The notes under the pieces were generated by a model. The model was not told the DNA's origin. It saw only the letters and a list, made by a program, of their open reading frames with translations, and did not search any database. The position numbers and the translations under genes are program-made. 64,000 bases of DNA from an uncultured Thermomicrobia bacterium (GTDB lineage: Bacteria; Chloroflexota; Chloroflexia; Thermomicrobiales; JALYUS01): NCBI GenBank assembly GCA_937968015.1, contig CALBSO010000113.1:1-64000 (forward strand), written 5' to 3'. Numbering within the stretch: the first letter of the stretch is position 1; the number at the start of each line of letters is the position of its first letter. This document shows positions 51,862-62,900 of this stretch, piece by piece.

Positions 51862-52524
51862 ATGCAGACTGACCGAGCGTGCGACGTGATCATCTGGGGG
51901 GCGGCGGGCCACGCGAAGGTGCTCGCGGAGTGTCTCTCCTATCGCCGGGACCGAATCGTCGCGCTCTTCGACAATAACCCCGCCGTCTCATCCCCCATTG
52001 CTGGCGTGCCCTGCTACACCGGTATGGCGGGCCTGGAGCAATGGCGAGTCACCAAACCGGCGGGGCAGGTGCATTTCCTGATCGCCATCGGCGGCGACAA
52101 GGGGCGAGATCGCATCGCGTTGCATCGCATGTTGGAGCAGGCAGGATTGACCGCGCTGTCCGCTATCCACCCGACCGCGTTCGTCGCGAGGGATGCGATG
52201 GTCGGCATGGGCTGTCATATCCTGGCGGGAGCGCGGGTCTGCGTCGAGTGCAAGATCGGAATGCAGAGTATTATCAACACGCTGGCGAGTGTGGATCACG
52301 AGTGTACGCTCGGCAACGGTGTCCATGTCGCTCCGGGCGCCACGCTGACGGGTTGCGTCCGGGTGGGGGACTTCACTATGATTGGCGCGGGTGCGGTCAT
52401 CCTGCCTCGCGTGACAATCGGCGCGAACACCGTCATCGGGGCTGGCGCGGTCGTGACGCGGGATATCCCGGATAATGTCGTCGCCTACGGCAATCCGGCC
52501 CGTATCGTGCGGAACCGAGCATAG
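51862..52524 (+). CDS. PglD-like acetyltransferase (left-handed beta-helix)
   Basis: 220 residues. N-terminal Rossmann-like domain (V-I-I-W-G-A-A-G-H-A-K-V-L-A-E) and C-terminal hexapeptide repeats (V-E-C-K-I-G, G-V-H-V-A-P-G-A-T, T-I-G-A-N-T-V-I-G-A-G-A-V-V-T-R-D-I-P). The N-terminal domain and end sequence match PglD-type nucleotide-sugar N-acetyltransferases. Together with the next gene it predicts an acetylated amino sugar. Confidence 0.86.
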   Translation: MQTDRACDVIIWGAAGHAKVLAECLSYRRDRIVALFDNNPAVSSPIAGVPCYTGMAGLEQWRVTKPAGQVHFLIAIGGDKGRDRIALHRMLEQAGLTALSAIHPTAFVARDAMVGMGCHILAGARVCVECKIGMQSIINTLASVDHECTLGNGVHVAPGATLTGCVRVGDFTMIGAGAVILPRVTIGANTVIGAGAVVTRDIPDNVVAYGNPARIVRNRA

Positions 52525-52582
52525 GTGCCATCGCCACGGCCGCACCGGGCGACCACCCACGAGAGATAAAGGAGTAACGGCG

Positions 52583-53722
52583 ATGGAACGCATTCCTGTT
52601 TCCGGCCCATGGATCACGGAAAAGGAGATCAGTTACGTGACCGATGCCGTGACGAATGCCTGGTACGGCAACGCGAACATGTATCACGAGCGCTTCGAAC
52701 CTGCGTTTGCCGCCTACGTCGGCAGAAAGTATGCCATCGCGCTGCCATCATGCACCTCTGCTCTCCATCTTTCGATGCTCTTCCTCGACCTCGGGCCGGG
52801 CGACGAGGTGATCGTCCCCGATGTCACTTGGATTGCATCGGCGGCGCCTATCTCCTACGTCGGGGCCACACCAGTCTTCGCAGACATCGACACCCGCACT
52901 TGGTGCCTGGACGCCGCGTCGTTCGAGCGCGCGATCACGCCGCGCACGCGCGCGGTGATCAGCGTCGATCTGTACGGCAACATGCCGGACATGGACGCGA
53001 TCCTCGATGTCGCGGAGCGGCATAACGTCGCCGTCATCGAAGATGCCGCCGAGGCGATCGGCTCGCTCTACCGGGGCAAGAAAGCGGGCAGTTTCGGCCT
53101 GACGAGCGTCTTCAGTTTCCACGGATCGAAGACGCTGACGACGGGCGAGGGTGGCATGTTGGTCACGGACGACCGGCAGATGTACGAGCGGTGCCTCTTC
53201 CTGCGGGACCACGGGCGCCAGCCGGGCGCGAAGACCTTCTTCAACACGGAGATCGGCTACAAATACCGCATGTCCAGCATGCAGGCAGCGCTCGGATTGG
53301 CGCAGTTGGAGCGGATCGACGAGTTGATCGCGCACAAGCGCGAGATCTTCCGCTGGTATGAGGAGCGGCTGGCCGGGATGGACGGCGTGACGCTCAACTA
53401 TGAGGCACCAGAGACGCTGAATACCTACTGGATGGTCAGCGTCGTCCTCGATCCGAAGTTCGGCATCGAGAAGGACGAACTGATGCAGTTCATGAGCGAC
53501 AACAACATCGATTGCCGCCCCTTCTTCCGTCCGCTCAGTTCGTTGCCCGCGTATGCGGATCTGCAACGGACGGCGGAGGCGCAGGCCCGGAACACCGTCA
53601 GTTACGAACTGAGTCCATACGGACTCAACCTACCCTGCGGCATGAACATGACGGAGGAGAAGGTGGCATACGTCTGCACCGTGATGAAGAGCATCCTCAA
53701 AGAGAGTGGCGTGCGTGTATAG
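52583..53722 (+). CDS. DegT/DnrJ/EryC1-family aminotransferase (perosamine synthase-like)
   Basis: 379 residues from ATG 52583 (AAAGGAG upstream). PLP Lys183 is in S-F-H-G-S-K-T-L-T-T-G-E-G-G. Other motifs: Y-A-I-A-L-P-S-C-T-S-A-L-H, V-I-E-D-A-A-E-A-I-G. Transfers an amino group to a 4-keto sugar nucleotide. Because gmd is in the cluster, a GDP-4-keto-6-deoxymannose substrate (giving perosamine, then N-acetylation by the PglD-like enzyme) is a reasonable inference. Confidence 0.9.
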   Translation: MERIPVSGPWITEKEISYVTDAVTNAWYGNANMYHERFEPAFAAYVGRKYAIALPSCTSALHLSMLFLDLGPGDEVIVPDVTWIASAAPISYVGATPVFADIDTRTWCLDAASFERAITPRTRAVISVDLYGNMPDMDAILDVAERHNVAVIEDAAEAIGSLYRGKKAGSFGLTSVFSFHGSKTLTTGEGGMLVTDDRQMYERCLFLRDHGRQPGAKTFFNTEIGYKYRMSSMQAALGLAQLERIDELIAHKREIFRWYEERLAGMDGVTLNYEAPETLNTYWMVSVVLDPKFGIEKDELMQFMSDNNIDCRPFFRPLSSLPAYADLQRTAEAQARNTVSYELSPYGLNLPCGMNMTEEKVAYVCTVMKSILKESGVRV

Positions 53723-53800
53723 CCTTGTACTGCCCGGTGTCGCCCACGGCGCAGCGTCGGGGTGCGCCGTCGCAACGCGCATCGTGCGGTCGAACGGGCC

Positions 53801-54511
53801 ATGAAAACATCTCTCACGCGCCGCGAGTTGGAGGACTACGTCTCCAGCCAGCTTAACGTCTTTTTCCCCGATCCGCATCATGTCGATCTGCGCGACTATC
53901 CGCAGGCAGTCAAACTCGCTCTGCAGCGGCTCGATTACTGCTTCATGCACTCGGCGCTCCGCCACTATTGCGCCAATGGCGAAACGATCTTCAACCATCT
54001 CTACTCGGATCATTACGTCATGTTCCTCTGGTTTCTCTCGAACACCGTCTGGCGGGAGTATGGCCCGACGCCCGTGGCGGACAAGCTCTACGGCCTGAAT
54101 AAGTACCTGCACGGACTCGATTGCACTTTCACGACTGGGCTGCCCGATGTCTTTTTCCTCTTCCATACGGTCGGCACGGTGCTCGGTAAAGCGACGTATG
54201 GCAATTTCTTCGTCGCGTCGCACGGCTGCACCATCGGCTCGCACAACGGTATGTATCCGACGATGGGCGTCGGTGTTGCGCTCACTGCGCACGCATCGAT
54301 TATTGGCGGCTGTACGATCGGCGATCGGGTCTCAATCGGCAGCAATACAGCGATCTTTAAGCGCGACATCCCGGATGATACGACCGTGTACCGCGACGAG
54401 GCCGGCGCGATCATCTCCCGCCGCGCCGACGTTTGCTACGCACAGCGGCTCCTGACAGTGGATTTACAGCAGGCACCAACCGCTCGGACGCAATCGGCGG
54501 CAGAGCGATGA
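53801..54511 (+). CDS. Serine acetyltransferase-like hexapeptide protein
   Basis: 236 residues. An all-helical N-terminal ~130 residues is followed by left-handed beta-helix repeats (T-I-G-S-H-N-G, A-S-I-I-G-G-C-T-I-G-D-R-V-S-I-G-S-N-T-A-I-F-K). The ending resembles CysE-type acetyltransferases. Its place in the locus points to O-acetylation of a sugar. ATG 53801; weak ribosome site. Confidence 0.78.
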   Translation: MKTSLTRRELEDYVSSQLNVFFPDPHHVDLRDYPQAVKLALQRLDYCFMHSALRHYCANGETIFNHLYSDHYVMFLWFLSNTVWREYGPTPVADKLYGLNKYLHGLDCTFTTGLPDVFFLFHTVGTVLGKATYGNFFVASHGCTIGSHNGMYPTMGVGVALTAHASIIGGCTIGDRVSIGSNTAIFKRDIPDDTTVYRDEAGAIISRRADVCYAQRLLTVDLQQAPTARTQSAAER

Positions 54512-56076
54512 GCACCGTGACAGCGCCGGTCACATCGAAGGACGTACGCATCGCGCCGACCATCTCGCGCAATATCGTCGCGAATTTCGTCGGCGTCGCG
54601 TGGACGGGGCTGATGGGACCGGCGCTCGTTCCCGTCTACATCCGGTTCATGGGGATCGAGGCGTACGGGCTGGTCGGCATCCTCACGACACTCCAAGCCG
54701 TCTTCACGCTGCTCGACCTCGGCCTGAGCACGACCCTGAACCGCGAGTTGGCCCGGCTATCGCTCTGCGACGACCGGGCGGAGGAAACGCGCGACCTCGT
54801 CCGCACCGTCGAATTTCTCTATTGGTCCGTCGCCGCGCTGATCGCGCTCATCCTCGCGCTGGCTACCCCGTTGCTCGCGACGCACTGGATTCACGCACAA
54901 AATCTCTCGCCGGGGATCATCCGGCAGGCGTTCGTTATCATGGGGCTTATTCTCGCCATCCAATTCCCTTTCGCGCTCTACTCGGGCGGCTTGATGGGGC
55001 TGCAACGGCAGGTGTTGCTCAATGGGATCGCCGTCGTTATCGCCACGGCGCGGGGGCTCGGGTCGATCCTGCTCCTCTGGCTCGTCGCACCGACGATTGA
55101 GGTCTTCTTCGCGTGGCAACTGGCCATGACGCTGCTCCAAACTGGTTTGAGCGCGATTTTCCTCTGGCGCAGCCTGCCGCACACGACAACGCGGCCACGA
55201 TTCCGGCCGTCGCTCCTGCGTGCGACATGGCGCTTCGCCGCCGGATTGATCGGTATTTCCATCTTCGCCCTCCTGCTCATGCAGGGGGATAAAATCCTCC
55301 TCAGTCGGCTGCTTGCCCTGGATGAATTCGGCTATTACGCGCTCGCCGCCGTGGTCGCGTCCGGCTTATATATCGTCGTGCTGCCGGTCTTTTCGGCCGT
55401 CTTCCCCCGATTCTCCCAACTGATCGCCAGCGATGACGAACCCTCGCTCCGGGCCCTCTATCACAACAGTTGCCAGATCGTCTCGGTCACACTCCTCCCG
55501 GTTGCCGTGATCGTGGCGCTCTTCGCGCCGGAAATCCTGCGAGTCTGGACGCGGAATCCCGTTGTCGTGCAGCACGCCCATCTCCTAGTCAGTCTGCTCG
55601 TGATCGGGAGCGCGCTCAATGGCCTCCTGACCCTCCCCTATGCGCTGCAGCTGGCCGCTGGATGGACGAAACTGGCCTTCTATCAGAACGCCATCGCGGT
55701 GACGTTGCTCATGCCGCTCCTCTTCTGGGCGACGCATCGGTACGGCGCTGTCGGGGCGGCGGCGATTTGGATCACCGTGAACGCGGGCGCCGTGCTGTTC
55801 AGCATCCAGGTGATGCATACCCGGCTCCTGCGCGGCGAGCAATGCCGCTGGTATACGCGTGACGTTGGCCTCCCGCTGGTGGGCCCGCTGGCTGTCGCGC
55901 TGCTCGGGCGCAGGCTCTTCCCCATACACCCGTCGACATCGGTGATTCTCGGTGGCCTGACGCTCGTCTCTTGCGCCGCACTCCTCGCCGCTTGTATCCT
56001 CACCCCGCTCACGCGCGACTGGTTGGCGAAACGGCTGCTACCCGGCCGCTTCGCGAAGGAACACTATGCAGACTAG
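54508..56076 (+). CDS. wzx: Polysaccharide flippase (Wzx/MATE-MOP superfamily)
   Basis: 522 residues, ATGA-coupled to the previous gene. Twelve to fourteen hydrophobic helices; Y-I-R-F-M-G-I-E-A-Y-G-L-V-G-I near the start and D-E-F-G-Y-Y-A-L-A-A-V-V-A-S in the second half are typical of polysaccharide biosynthesis flippases. Expected to export lipid-linked units. No Wzy or Wzz was recognised in the window. Confidence 0.85.
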   Translation: MSTVTAPVTSKDVRIAPTISRNIVANFVGVAWTGLMGPALVPVYIRFMGIEAYGLVGILTTLQAVFTLLDLGLSTTLNRELARLSLCDDRAEETRDLVRTVEFLYWSVAALIALILALATPLLATHWIHAQNLSPGIIRQAFVIMGLILAIQFPFALYSGGLMGLQRQVLLNGIAVVIATARGLGSILLLWLVAPTIEVFFAWQLAMTLLQTGLSAIFLWRSLPHTTTRPRFRPSLLRATWRFAAGLIGISIFALLLMQGDKILLSRLLALDEFGYYALAAVVASGLYIVVLPVFSAVFPRFSQLIASDDEPSLRALYHNSCQIVSVTLLPVAVIVALFAPEILRVWTRNPVVVQHAHLLVSLLVIGSALNGLLTLPYALQLAAGWTKLAFYQNAIAVTLLMPLLFWATHRYGAVGAAAIWITVNAGAVLFSIQVMHTRLLRGEQCRWYTRDVGLPLVGPLAVALLGRRLFPIHPSTSVILGGLTLVSCAALLAACILTPLTRDWLAKRLLPGRFAKEHYAD

Positions 56077-57196
56077 TCCGCCCGTGATTTCCGCGATCAT
56101 CCCCACATACCGCAGGCCGGAGATGCTCGAACGCGCCATCCGTAGCGTGCTGAATCAGACCTATCCGCACCTCCGGGTCCGTGTGTTCGACAATGCATCC
56201 GGCGATGAAACTGCGGCGGTCGTCGCGGCAATCGGGCGCGAGGACTCGCGTGTAGCCTACTACTGCCACCCGGAAAATATCGGCATGAGCGCGAACTTCG
56301 CCTATGCGATGGCGCACGTCGAAACGCCCTATTTCTCGATGCTGTCGGACGACGACTACTATCACCCCACGTTCTACGAGACCGCGATGGATGGCTTCGC
56401 GCGGTATCCAGACGTGATGCTCTCCGCAGCGGCGACGGTCATGGTCCATGCCAACGGGAGTGTGCAGGTGGGATCACCAGCTGAGGGGTATTTCACCCCA
56501 CCCGAAGGCTTCCTCCTCTGGACACAAACGCGGGGACCGGCGGTCACCAGCATGGTCTTCCGCCGGGACGTCATCGAGCGTGTCGGTCTGATCGATCAGA
56601 CGATCTTCCATGCCGACATCGACTATCTCTGGCGTATCACCGCGCGGTTCCCGTTCGTCACATCAGCACGACCGGGGCTCATCTTCACGATCCACGCACG
56701 GCAAAGCACGCGCCAAGCCGACATGGAGACGCCAGTGCGAAGTTATCTCCTGCTGCGGGAGCGAGTACGCGCCACCCCGGATGTGTCCCCGCTGGTGCGG
56801 AAGACCGTCGATGCCTTCCTGCGGGCGCGCCTCTCACGGTCGGTCCTCTATGCCGGCCTCGCTGCGATCGGAAAGGGGGACGATCGACACGGCGAGCGTG
56901 CGGCGACGATCCTCCGCACGTCGTTCGATCAGAAAGGGCGCGCGGCCCTGCTCGGTCTCCTCGCGCGCGGCTGCGGGTACATCCCCCCCGTGCGCTGGCC
57001 CGCTCGCCTGCTCGTCCGTGCGGCTGTCCATGCGGCCACGACTCTCGCTCAATTCGAACGCGATACCCGATCAAACAGCGCGCTACGTGCGGAGATCACG
57101 GCGTTCACCCGGCAGGTAAGGGTACTGTCCGCACCTTCCGGAGCGTCATCGCGGGGCGGCGGGCCACAGCCCGTGCGGCAGAGGGGGGGAGAATGA
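56066..57196 (+). CDS. Family 2 glycosyltransferase
   Basis: 376 residues with I-S-A-I-I-P-T-Y-R-R-P-E-M-L-E-R-A-I, V-F-D-N-A-S-G-D-E-T and the metal site M-L-S-D-D-D-Y-Y. The C-terminal half is helical and basic. It overlaps the flippase end by 11 bases and is overlapped by the next gene, so it is tightly coupled in the locus. The acceptor is unknown. Confidence 0.86.
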   Translation: MQTSPPVISAIIPTYRRPEMLERAIRSVLNQTYPHLRVRVFDNASGDETAAVVAAIGREDSRVAYYCHPENIGMSANFAYAMAHVETPYFSMLSDDDYYHPTFYETAMDGFARYPDVMLSAAATVMVHANGSVQVGSPAEGYFTPPEGFLLWTQTRGPAVTSMVFRRDVIERVGLIDQTIFHADIDYLWRITARFPFVTSARPGLIFTIHARQSTRQADMETPVRSYLLLRERVRATPDVSPLVRKTVDAFLRARLSRSVLYAGLAAIGKGDDRHGERAATILRTSFDQKGRAALLGLLARGCGYIPPVRWPARLLVRAAVHAATTLAQFERDTRSNSALRAEITAFTRQVRVLSAPSGASSRGGGPQPVRQRGGE

Positions 57197-58491
57197 GCAC
57201 ACGCTTCACCGTGGTAATTCCGACGCGCGAACGGTGGGATACCCTCGAATGGGCGCTCAAAACGTGTGTCACACAAGACTACGACAATCTCGAAATTCTC
57301 GTTAGCGATAACAACAGTGCTGACAAGACGGAAGAAGTCGTGCGCTCTTGCGGCGACCCGCGCATCCGCTACGTGAATCCCGGTCGCCGCCTCAGCATGA
57401 CCGATAACTTCGAGTTCGCATTGTCGCACGTCACCGGCGGCTTCATCACCTGCATCGGCGATGACGACGGGCTACTCCCCAACGCGCTCAATGAACTCGA
57501 CGTCGTGATTCGCCACTACCAAACCCAGGCGATCACCTGGCGCCGACAGGTCTATTACTGGCCGGGGTACGTCCGCCCGGTCTTCGCGAACACGCTCCAC
57601 ATGAGCCTGTTTCAGAATGACGATGTGCGCGAGGTGGACGCCGCCAAAATGCTGCGGGACGTCATCGCCTTCCGCCGACCCTACTACGACATCGCCACCT
57701 TCGACTTTTACGAACTCCCCTCGATCTATTATAGCTTCGTCGACTACGAGGTCGTGCGCGCCGTGATCGCGCGATCGGGCCGGTTGTTCCACTCCATCAC
57801 GCCCGATATGTATTCGTCGATCGCGATCGCCTGCATGATCGATCGGTATCACTTCGCATCGCACGCGTACGGGTTGGTGGGGGTGTCTCGCCATAGCAAC
57901 GGCGCGAGTTACATGTCGAACAACTATCGGGCGGACACGACATCGCCGGGGCAGAAATATCTCAGCGAGAATACGCTTGCGTTCCATCCCGACCTCGTCA
58001 TGGCCCCATCGAGCGCCATTCTCCTCGCGGAGTCATATCTCCAGGCGCGGGATCATCTGGGGTACCCGGAGAAGTGCGCCGTGGATCTCCGCGACGTGAT
58101 CCGCGCCGCCGTGGAGGATCGCAACTCCCTACCGGACCCGGCACATTACGCGGCCATTATCCAGGCGGTCGAACAGATCGCCGCGATGCACGGCCTTGAG
58201 GAGTACGCGCGCGAGGTGATGACACGGTACCATTATCGGTCGCTACCCGTCCTCATCGGAGCGGCAGCGCGCCTGGCTTTCTCACCCAACTCGATCTTTC
58301 AGTGTGACCGCATGGGCGTGACGAATATCTACGAGGCCGCACTCGCCTTCGACCGCTTGCGCGCGAAATACCGATCGCCGGTGACAAAGAGTGCGGTCTA
58401 TCTCACCAAGGCCGTTGCGAAAGTCAAGCCTTTCGTGGGGTTGGCTCTCTCTGCTGGCAAAACTGGTCTCCTCGCCAGGGAACGCGCGTAA
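57193..58491 (+). CDS. Family 2 glycosyltransferase
   Basis: 432 residues with F-T-V-V-I-P-T-R-E-R-W-D-T-L, V-S-D-N-N-S-A-D-K-T and C-I-G-D-D-D-G as the DxD-type site. The core contains an extended region with Y-Y-S-F-V-D-Y-E and a helical C-terminus. It starts in an ATGA overlap with the previous GT2. Confidence 0.85.
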   Translation: MSTRFTVVIPTRERWDTLEWALKTCVTQDYDNLEILVSDNNSADKTEEVVRSCGDPRIRYVNPGRRLSMTDNFEFALSHVTGGFITCIGDDDGLLPNALNELDVVIRHYQTQAITWRRQVYYWPGYVRPVFANTLHMSLFQNDDVREVDAAKMLRDVIAFRRPYYDIATFDFYELPSIYYSFVDYEVVRAVIARSGRLFHSITPDMYSSIAIACMIDRYHFASHAYGLVGVSRHSNGASYMSNNYRADTTSPGQKYLSENTLAFHPDLVMAPSSAILLAESYLQARDHLGYPEKCAVDLRDVIRAAVEDRNSLPDPAHYAAIIQAVEQIAAMHGLEEYAREVMTRYHYRSLPVLIGAAARLAFSPNSIFQCDRMGVTNIYEAALAFDRLRAKYRSPVTKSAVYLTKAVAKVKPFVGLALSAGKTGLLARERA

Positions 58492-58529
58492 TACTGCATA
58501 ATAATGGCCGACGGTGCACCGCGAGGCGC

Positions 58530-59681
58530 CTATTTGGGGGATGGCGCGACCAGGCTCTGGTAGACCCGCTCCACGCGTTCGACGTGGGTCTGGAGATCGA
58601 ACCGACGTGGTACGGGAATGCGGGCCTCCTTCGCGGCGGGCGCCACAATCGCGTCCGCCAGTGCGTCGGGATCGCGTGGTGGGACCAGTGTCACATGCTC
58701 CCCGATCACCTCCTGTACAGAGTGGCCCGAGGTCGCGATGACCCGACTGCCGAGCGTAGCTGCTTCGATGGCAGCGTAGCCAAAGCCTTCGGAGACGGAC
58801 GGGATAACCACGCAATCCGCGCTAAGCAGATAGCCCGGCAGATCGGACCGCGGCACGGGGTCCAGCACGGTGATGTGGTCAGTGAGGCCCAGTTTGGCAA
58901 TCTGCTGGAGAATCCGTCGGTACTGATCGCGCGGGTCATCGGCGAGCAGCATGACAAGATGGCTGTTGGGCAGGCGATCACGGACGCGCGTGGCGGCTTC
59001 GATCAGGTACTCTACACCCTTCGAGATGCCAGGCCGACCGAAGTAGAGATAGAGATACGTGTCGGGGGCCAGGCCCCGCTCCTCCTTCATCCGCCGCGGT
59101 GTGTGGCGCGCGGCATCCCAGAATGCGTAGTCGACGGCGGGGTAGACAACGGAAGTACGGGATGATGCTATGCCCGCGAGCCGCACCAGGCGCCCCCGGG
59201 TATATTCTGAATCGCACAGGTAGTGCGCAAACATAAGGTGCAACGCCATCCACTCGAAACAACGGAAGGCGTGCCCGGCCAACGGATGCAAACCAAGGAG
59301 ATTATTCCACTGATCGGCGAAGATTTCGTGGACGGTCAGGACGGCTGGTTTCCGCGCAACAAATGCCGCGAGTCGGCCAGGGAGAGCCGCGTTGTACGTG
59401 GTGGTGTGGATGATATCGGCATGGAAAGCGTGTCGGATCGCCGCGGGGAGACCCGCGACGGTGAACAGGTATCGCCGCGCACGCTGGGGGGTCCTGATGC
59501 GGAGGATTTCGACGCCTTTGCGCATCTCTCGCACCGGCGTACCCGGCAAATGCAACGTGATGACACGCACCTGATGACCGTTGCGGGCGAGTGCCTCACT
59601 CAGATGGTCGAAGAGGATCTCGACGCCGCCGACGTGTGGCGGGAAGTATTCCAGGATAAAGAGGATTCGTAGTGGACGCAT
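58530..59681 (-). CDS. Family 4 glycosyltransferase
   Basis: 383 residues from ATG 59681. GT-B fold with I-L-E-Y-F-P-P-H-V-G-G-V-E-I-L and the nucleotide-binding C-terminal domain Y-F-G-R-P-G-I-S-K-G-V-E-Y-L, then P-S-V-S-E-G-F-G-Y-A-A-I-E-A (E-x7-E motif). It is the only minus-strand gene of the locus and converges on the GT2 pair. Confidence 0.88.
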   Translation of the reverse strand: MRPLRILFILEYFPPHVGGVEILFDHLSEALARNGHQVRVITLHLPGTPVREMRKGVEILRIRTPQRARRYLFTVAGLPAAIRHAFHADIIHTTTYNAALPGRLAAFVARKPAVLTVHEIFADQWNNLLGLHPLAGHAFRCFEWMALHLMFAHYLCDSEYTRGRLVRLAGIASSRTSVVYPAVDYAFWDAARHTPRRMKEERGLAPDTYLYLYFGRPGISKGVEYLIEAATRVRDRLPNSHLVMLLADDPRDQYRRILQQIAKLGLTDHITVLDPVPRSDLPGYLLSADCVVIPSVSEGFGYAAIEAATLGSRVIATSGHSVQEVIGEHVTLVPPRDPDALADAIVAPAAKEARIPVPRRFDLQTHVERVERVYQSLVAPSPK

Positions 59682-59928
59682 TACCCCTCGATCGGTCCGG
59701 TGAGGATGCTTGCCGAGCATACTGCCGGGCGGCGTGGCCAGAAGAGCCGCCGCCGCAGCTGGTGGCGCGCCGATCCGTGCCCTGTCACATGTCGGAGGCT
59801 GTATATGCTATCCCCCGGTGCGTGTCAAGTGACCGCCTCACTTGACACGTCGCAATCCCCTCGCTATCGTTGCCGGGTGCGAGTCCGCGAATCACCGCTC
59901 GAAGACTGCTCGAGGTGCACGTCGAATT

Positions 59929-62900
59929 ATGGCGAAACTCACTGATGCCACGGATCAATACGAGCAATTTTATTATCAGAACTGCTGCGGCAAGATTCCC
60001 TATGATCGCACCAACCAACAATGGCTGACGTTCTTCGGTGATGTCGCGGATTCCATCGTTCGTAAAATAGGGCCGGCATCCGTTCTCGATGCTGGCTGTG
60101 CGATGGGTTTCCTCGTTGAGTCGCTGCGCGATCGCGGCGTCGAAGCGTTTGGCGTGGACGTCTCAGCGTATGCGATCCAACGGGTACGCGAGGATATCGC
60201 GCCTTTTTGCTGGGTGGGTTCCGTCCTTGATCCCTACCCCCGGCGATACGATCTGATCGCGTGTATCGAAGTCGTTGAGCATCTCTCCCCCCGGGATGGT
60301 CGCAGAGCGATCGCCAATCTGTGTGACGCGAGCGATGACGTGCTCTTTTCATCGTCTCCGGAAGATCATCACGAAACGACCCATCAGAACGTCCAGGAGC
60401 CAGACTACTGGGTGGAGCTGTTTGCCGAATATGGCTTCTGGCGTGATGCCACCTTCGATGCGTCCGTCATTGCGCCGTGGGCGATGCGTTTTCGCAGGGG
60501 TGACGGCCCCACGCGCGAATTGGTCGTCCAGTACGAACGACGTCTCTGGCATTTGACGAAGCAGGCAACGGCGATCCGTGATGCGTCGAAGGAAGCCAAC
60601 GAGAGTCTGGCTAAGATTGAGCGTCGTCTGGTTGAGGCCGAGCAGACGATCGAGCGACGCGAGGACGCGCACGCGGCAGAGATAAGAAATTGGGAGCGAC
60701 GTCACTCATCGGCGATCCAGCGCCACTCATCGGACATGCAGCAGCTTAATGCGAACTTGAGAGCGGAGAAATTGATCGTTGCCTCATGGCGCCGACAAGT
60801 TGCGGACGAACATCACGGTCATGTCGCATTAAGCAATCAGCTCAATCGCTATGCAGCCGACCTGGACGCACTCCGCAATCAGCATGCAGCCGACCTGGAT
60901 GCACTCCGCAATCAGCTTAACCGCTATGCAGCCGATCTGGACGCACTCCGCGCAACTCGGACGGTTCGCCTCGCCCGCGCGGCGGGCGTAATCGGACACC
61001 AGGTAGGGTTGTGTTTCTCGGTGATCGGGAATGTCTTGGCGAACCCCCTTCTCCGCGTCACAAGGCCGATGTGTGGAGCGCTCGACCGACCGCCGCAAGC
61101 GGACGCAACGGTATCCGACACCCTTACGGTTTCCGGATGGGCGACGTCTCGTGCGGCCCCAATAGCGAAAGTCGAAGCAATCCTTGATGCGCAACTCCTC
61201 GGTGCCGTGTGGTATGGCGTCGAACGATCCGATGTTCTCGCCGCGCGCCCATGGGAGCATGCGGCACACTGTGGCTTTGAGCAGATGTTTGAACTCTCCC
61301 GAACCCTTGTTGGGTCAGGCCCCCATACCCTCATCGTGCGGGTGTCGGATGCGCGAGGAAATTACCAGGACTACACCCGAAACATTACCATCGAGCGACC
61401 GGTACGAGATACACTGCCGCCTGCACTAAATGATGCTCCGCTCGCGTATGAGGACTGGATCGCACTCAATGAGCCCGATGCGGCGGCGTTGCGCCGTCAG
61501 CGTCGCTATGCGCGCCATCTGGCGTATCGCCCGCTCATGAGCGTTATTACCCCAGTCTACAACCCACCGCCGGCAGTATTGCAAGCAGCCATTGATTCTG
61601 TGCGCAACCAAACCTACGATCATTGGGAACTCTGCCTGGTAGATGGCGCGTCGCCGAACCCGGAAATTGGTGAAATCCTTCGGGATTACGCCGCACAGGA
61701 TCCGCGTATCCGTGTGCAGTTCCTCGATCGGAACCTCGGCATCGCAGGGAATACGAACGCGGCGCTCGCGATGGCGAATGGCGAGTTTGCGGCGCTGCTC
61801 GACCATGATGATGAACTCGCCCCGCACGCGCTCTGGGAGATCGCCTTGCTTCTGAACGAACACCCCAGCGCGGATATGATCTATAGTGACGAGGATAAGC
61901 TGGACGAACAGGGATTGCGCCATCAGGCCTTCTTCAAGCCGGATTGGTCGCCGGATCTGTTCCGCTCGATGATGTATACCTGCCATCTCGGTGTCTACCG
62001 AACGCGTCTCCTGCAGGAGATCGGCGGATTCCGCGAGGGATTTGATGGTGCGCAAGACTACGACCTCGTGTTGCGATTCACGGAGCGCTGTGCGCACATT
62101 CTTCACATCCCGAAGGTGCTCTATCACTGGCGCATGTTGCCGGGTTCGGCGTCTGTCAGCATTGACAACAAGTCCTATGCCGTCGCTGCGCAGATCCGTT
62201 CGGTATCGGAGCATTGCGAGCGTATCGGGTGGGATTGCTCCGTTGCCCCCGACCTCGAACCCCGTCTCGTCGGGGGCGTTATCCGTGTTCAGCACCACGT
62301 TCGCAACCAGCCACGCGTAGGTATCATTATCCCAACACGCGATCATTGCGATGTGCTCCAACAATGCATCGAGAGTATCAGGGAACGCACCACGTATCAG
62401 AACTATGAAATTGTCGTCGTTGATAATGACAGCGTACAGGAGGCAACGAAAGCATATTTAGCCTCACTGAACCAGTTCACGAACATTCGCGTGCTTCCAT
62501 GGTCCGGTGCATTTAATTACGCCGCTATTCACAACTCCATCGCGGCGCAGCTTCAAAGTGATCTTCTCCTCTTTCTCAACAACGACACTACCGTCATTTC
62601 CCCTGACTGGCTCGAGGAAATGGCGGGACACGCGATGCGTCCGGACGTTGGTGCGGTCGGAGCACGGTTGCTCTATCCGAATCGAACATTGCAGCACGGC
62701 GGCATCATTCTGGGCATCGGAGGGGTCGCAAGCCATTCGCATCTTCGCCTGCCTGCGGATGAGTTCGGGTATTTCGGACGAGCCCGCGCCATTCAGAATT
62801 TTTCCGCCGTCACAGGCGCATGCATGATGACACGACGAGAGGTATTTCTTCGCATGGGGGGGTTCGATAAGCGCAATCTACCCGTCACATTCAATGATGT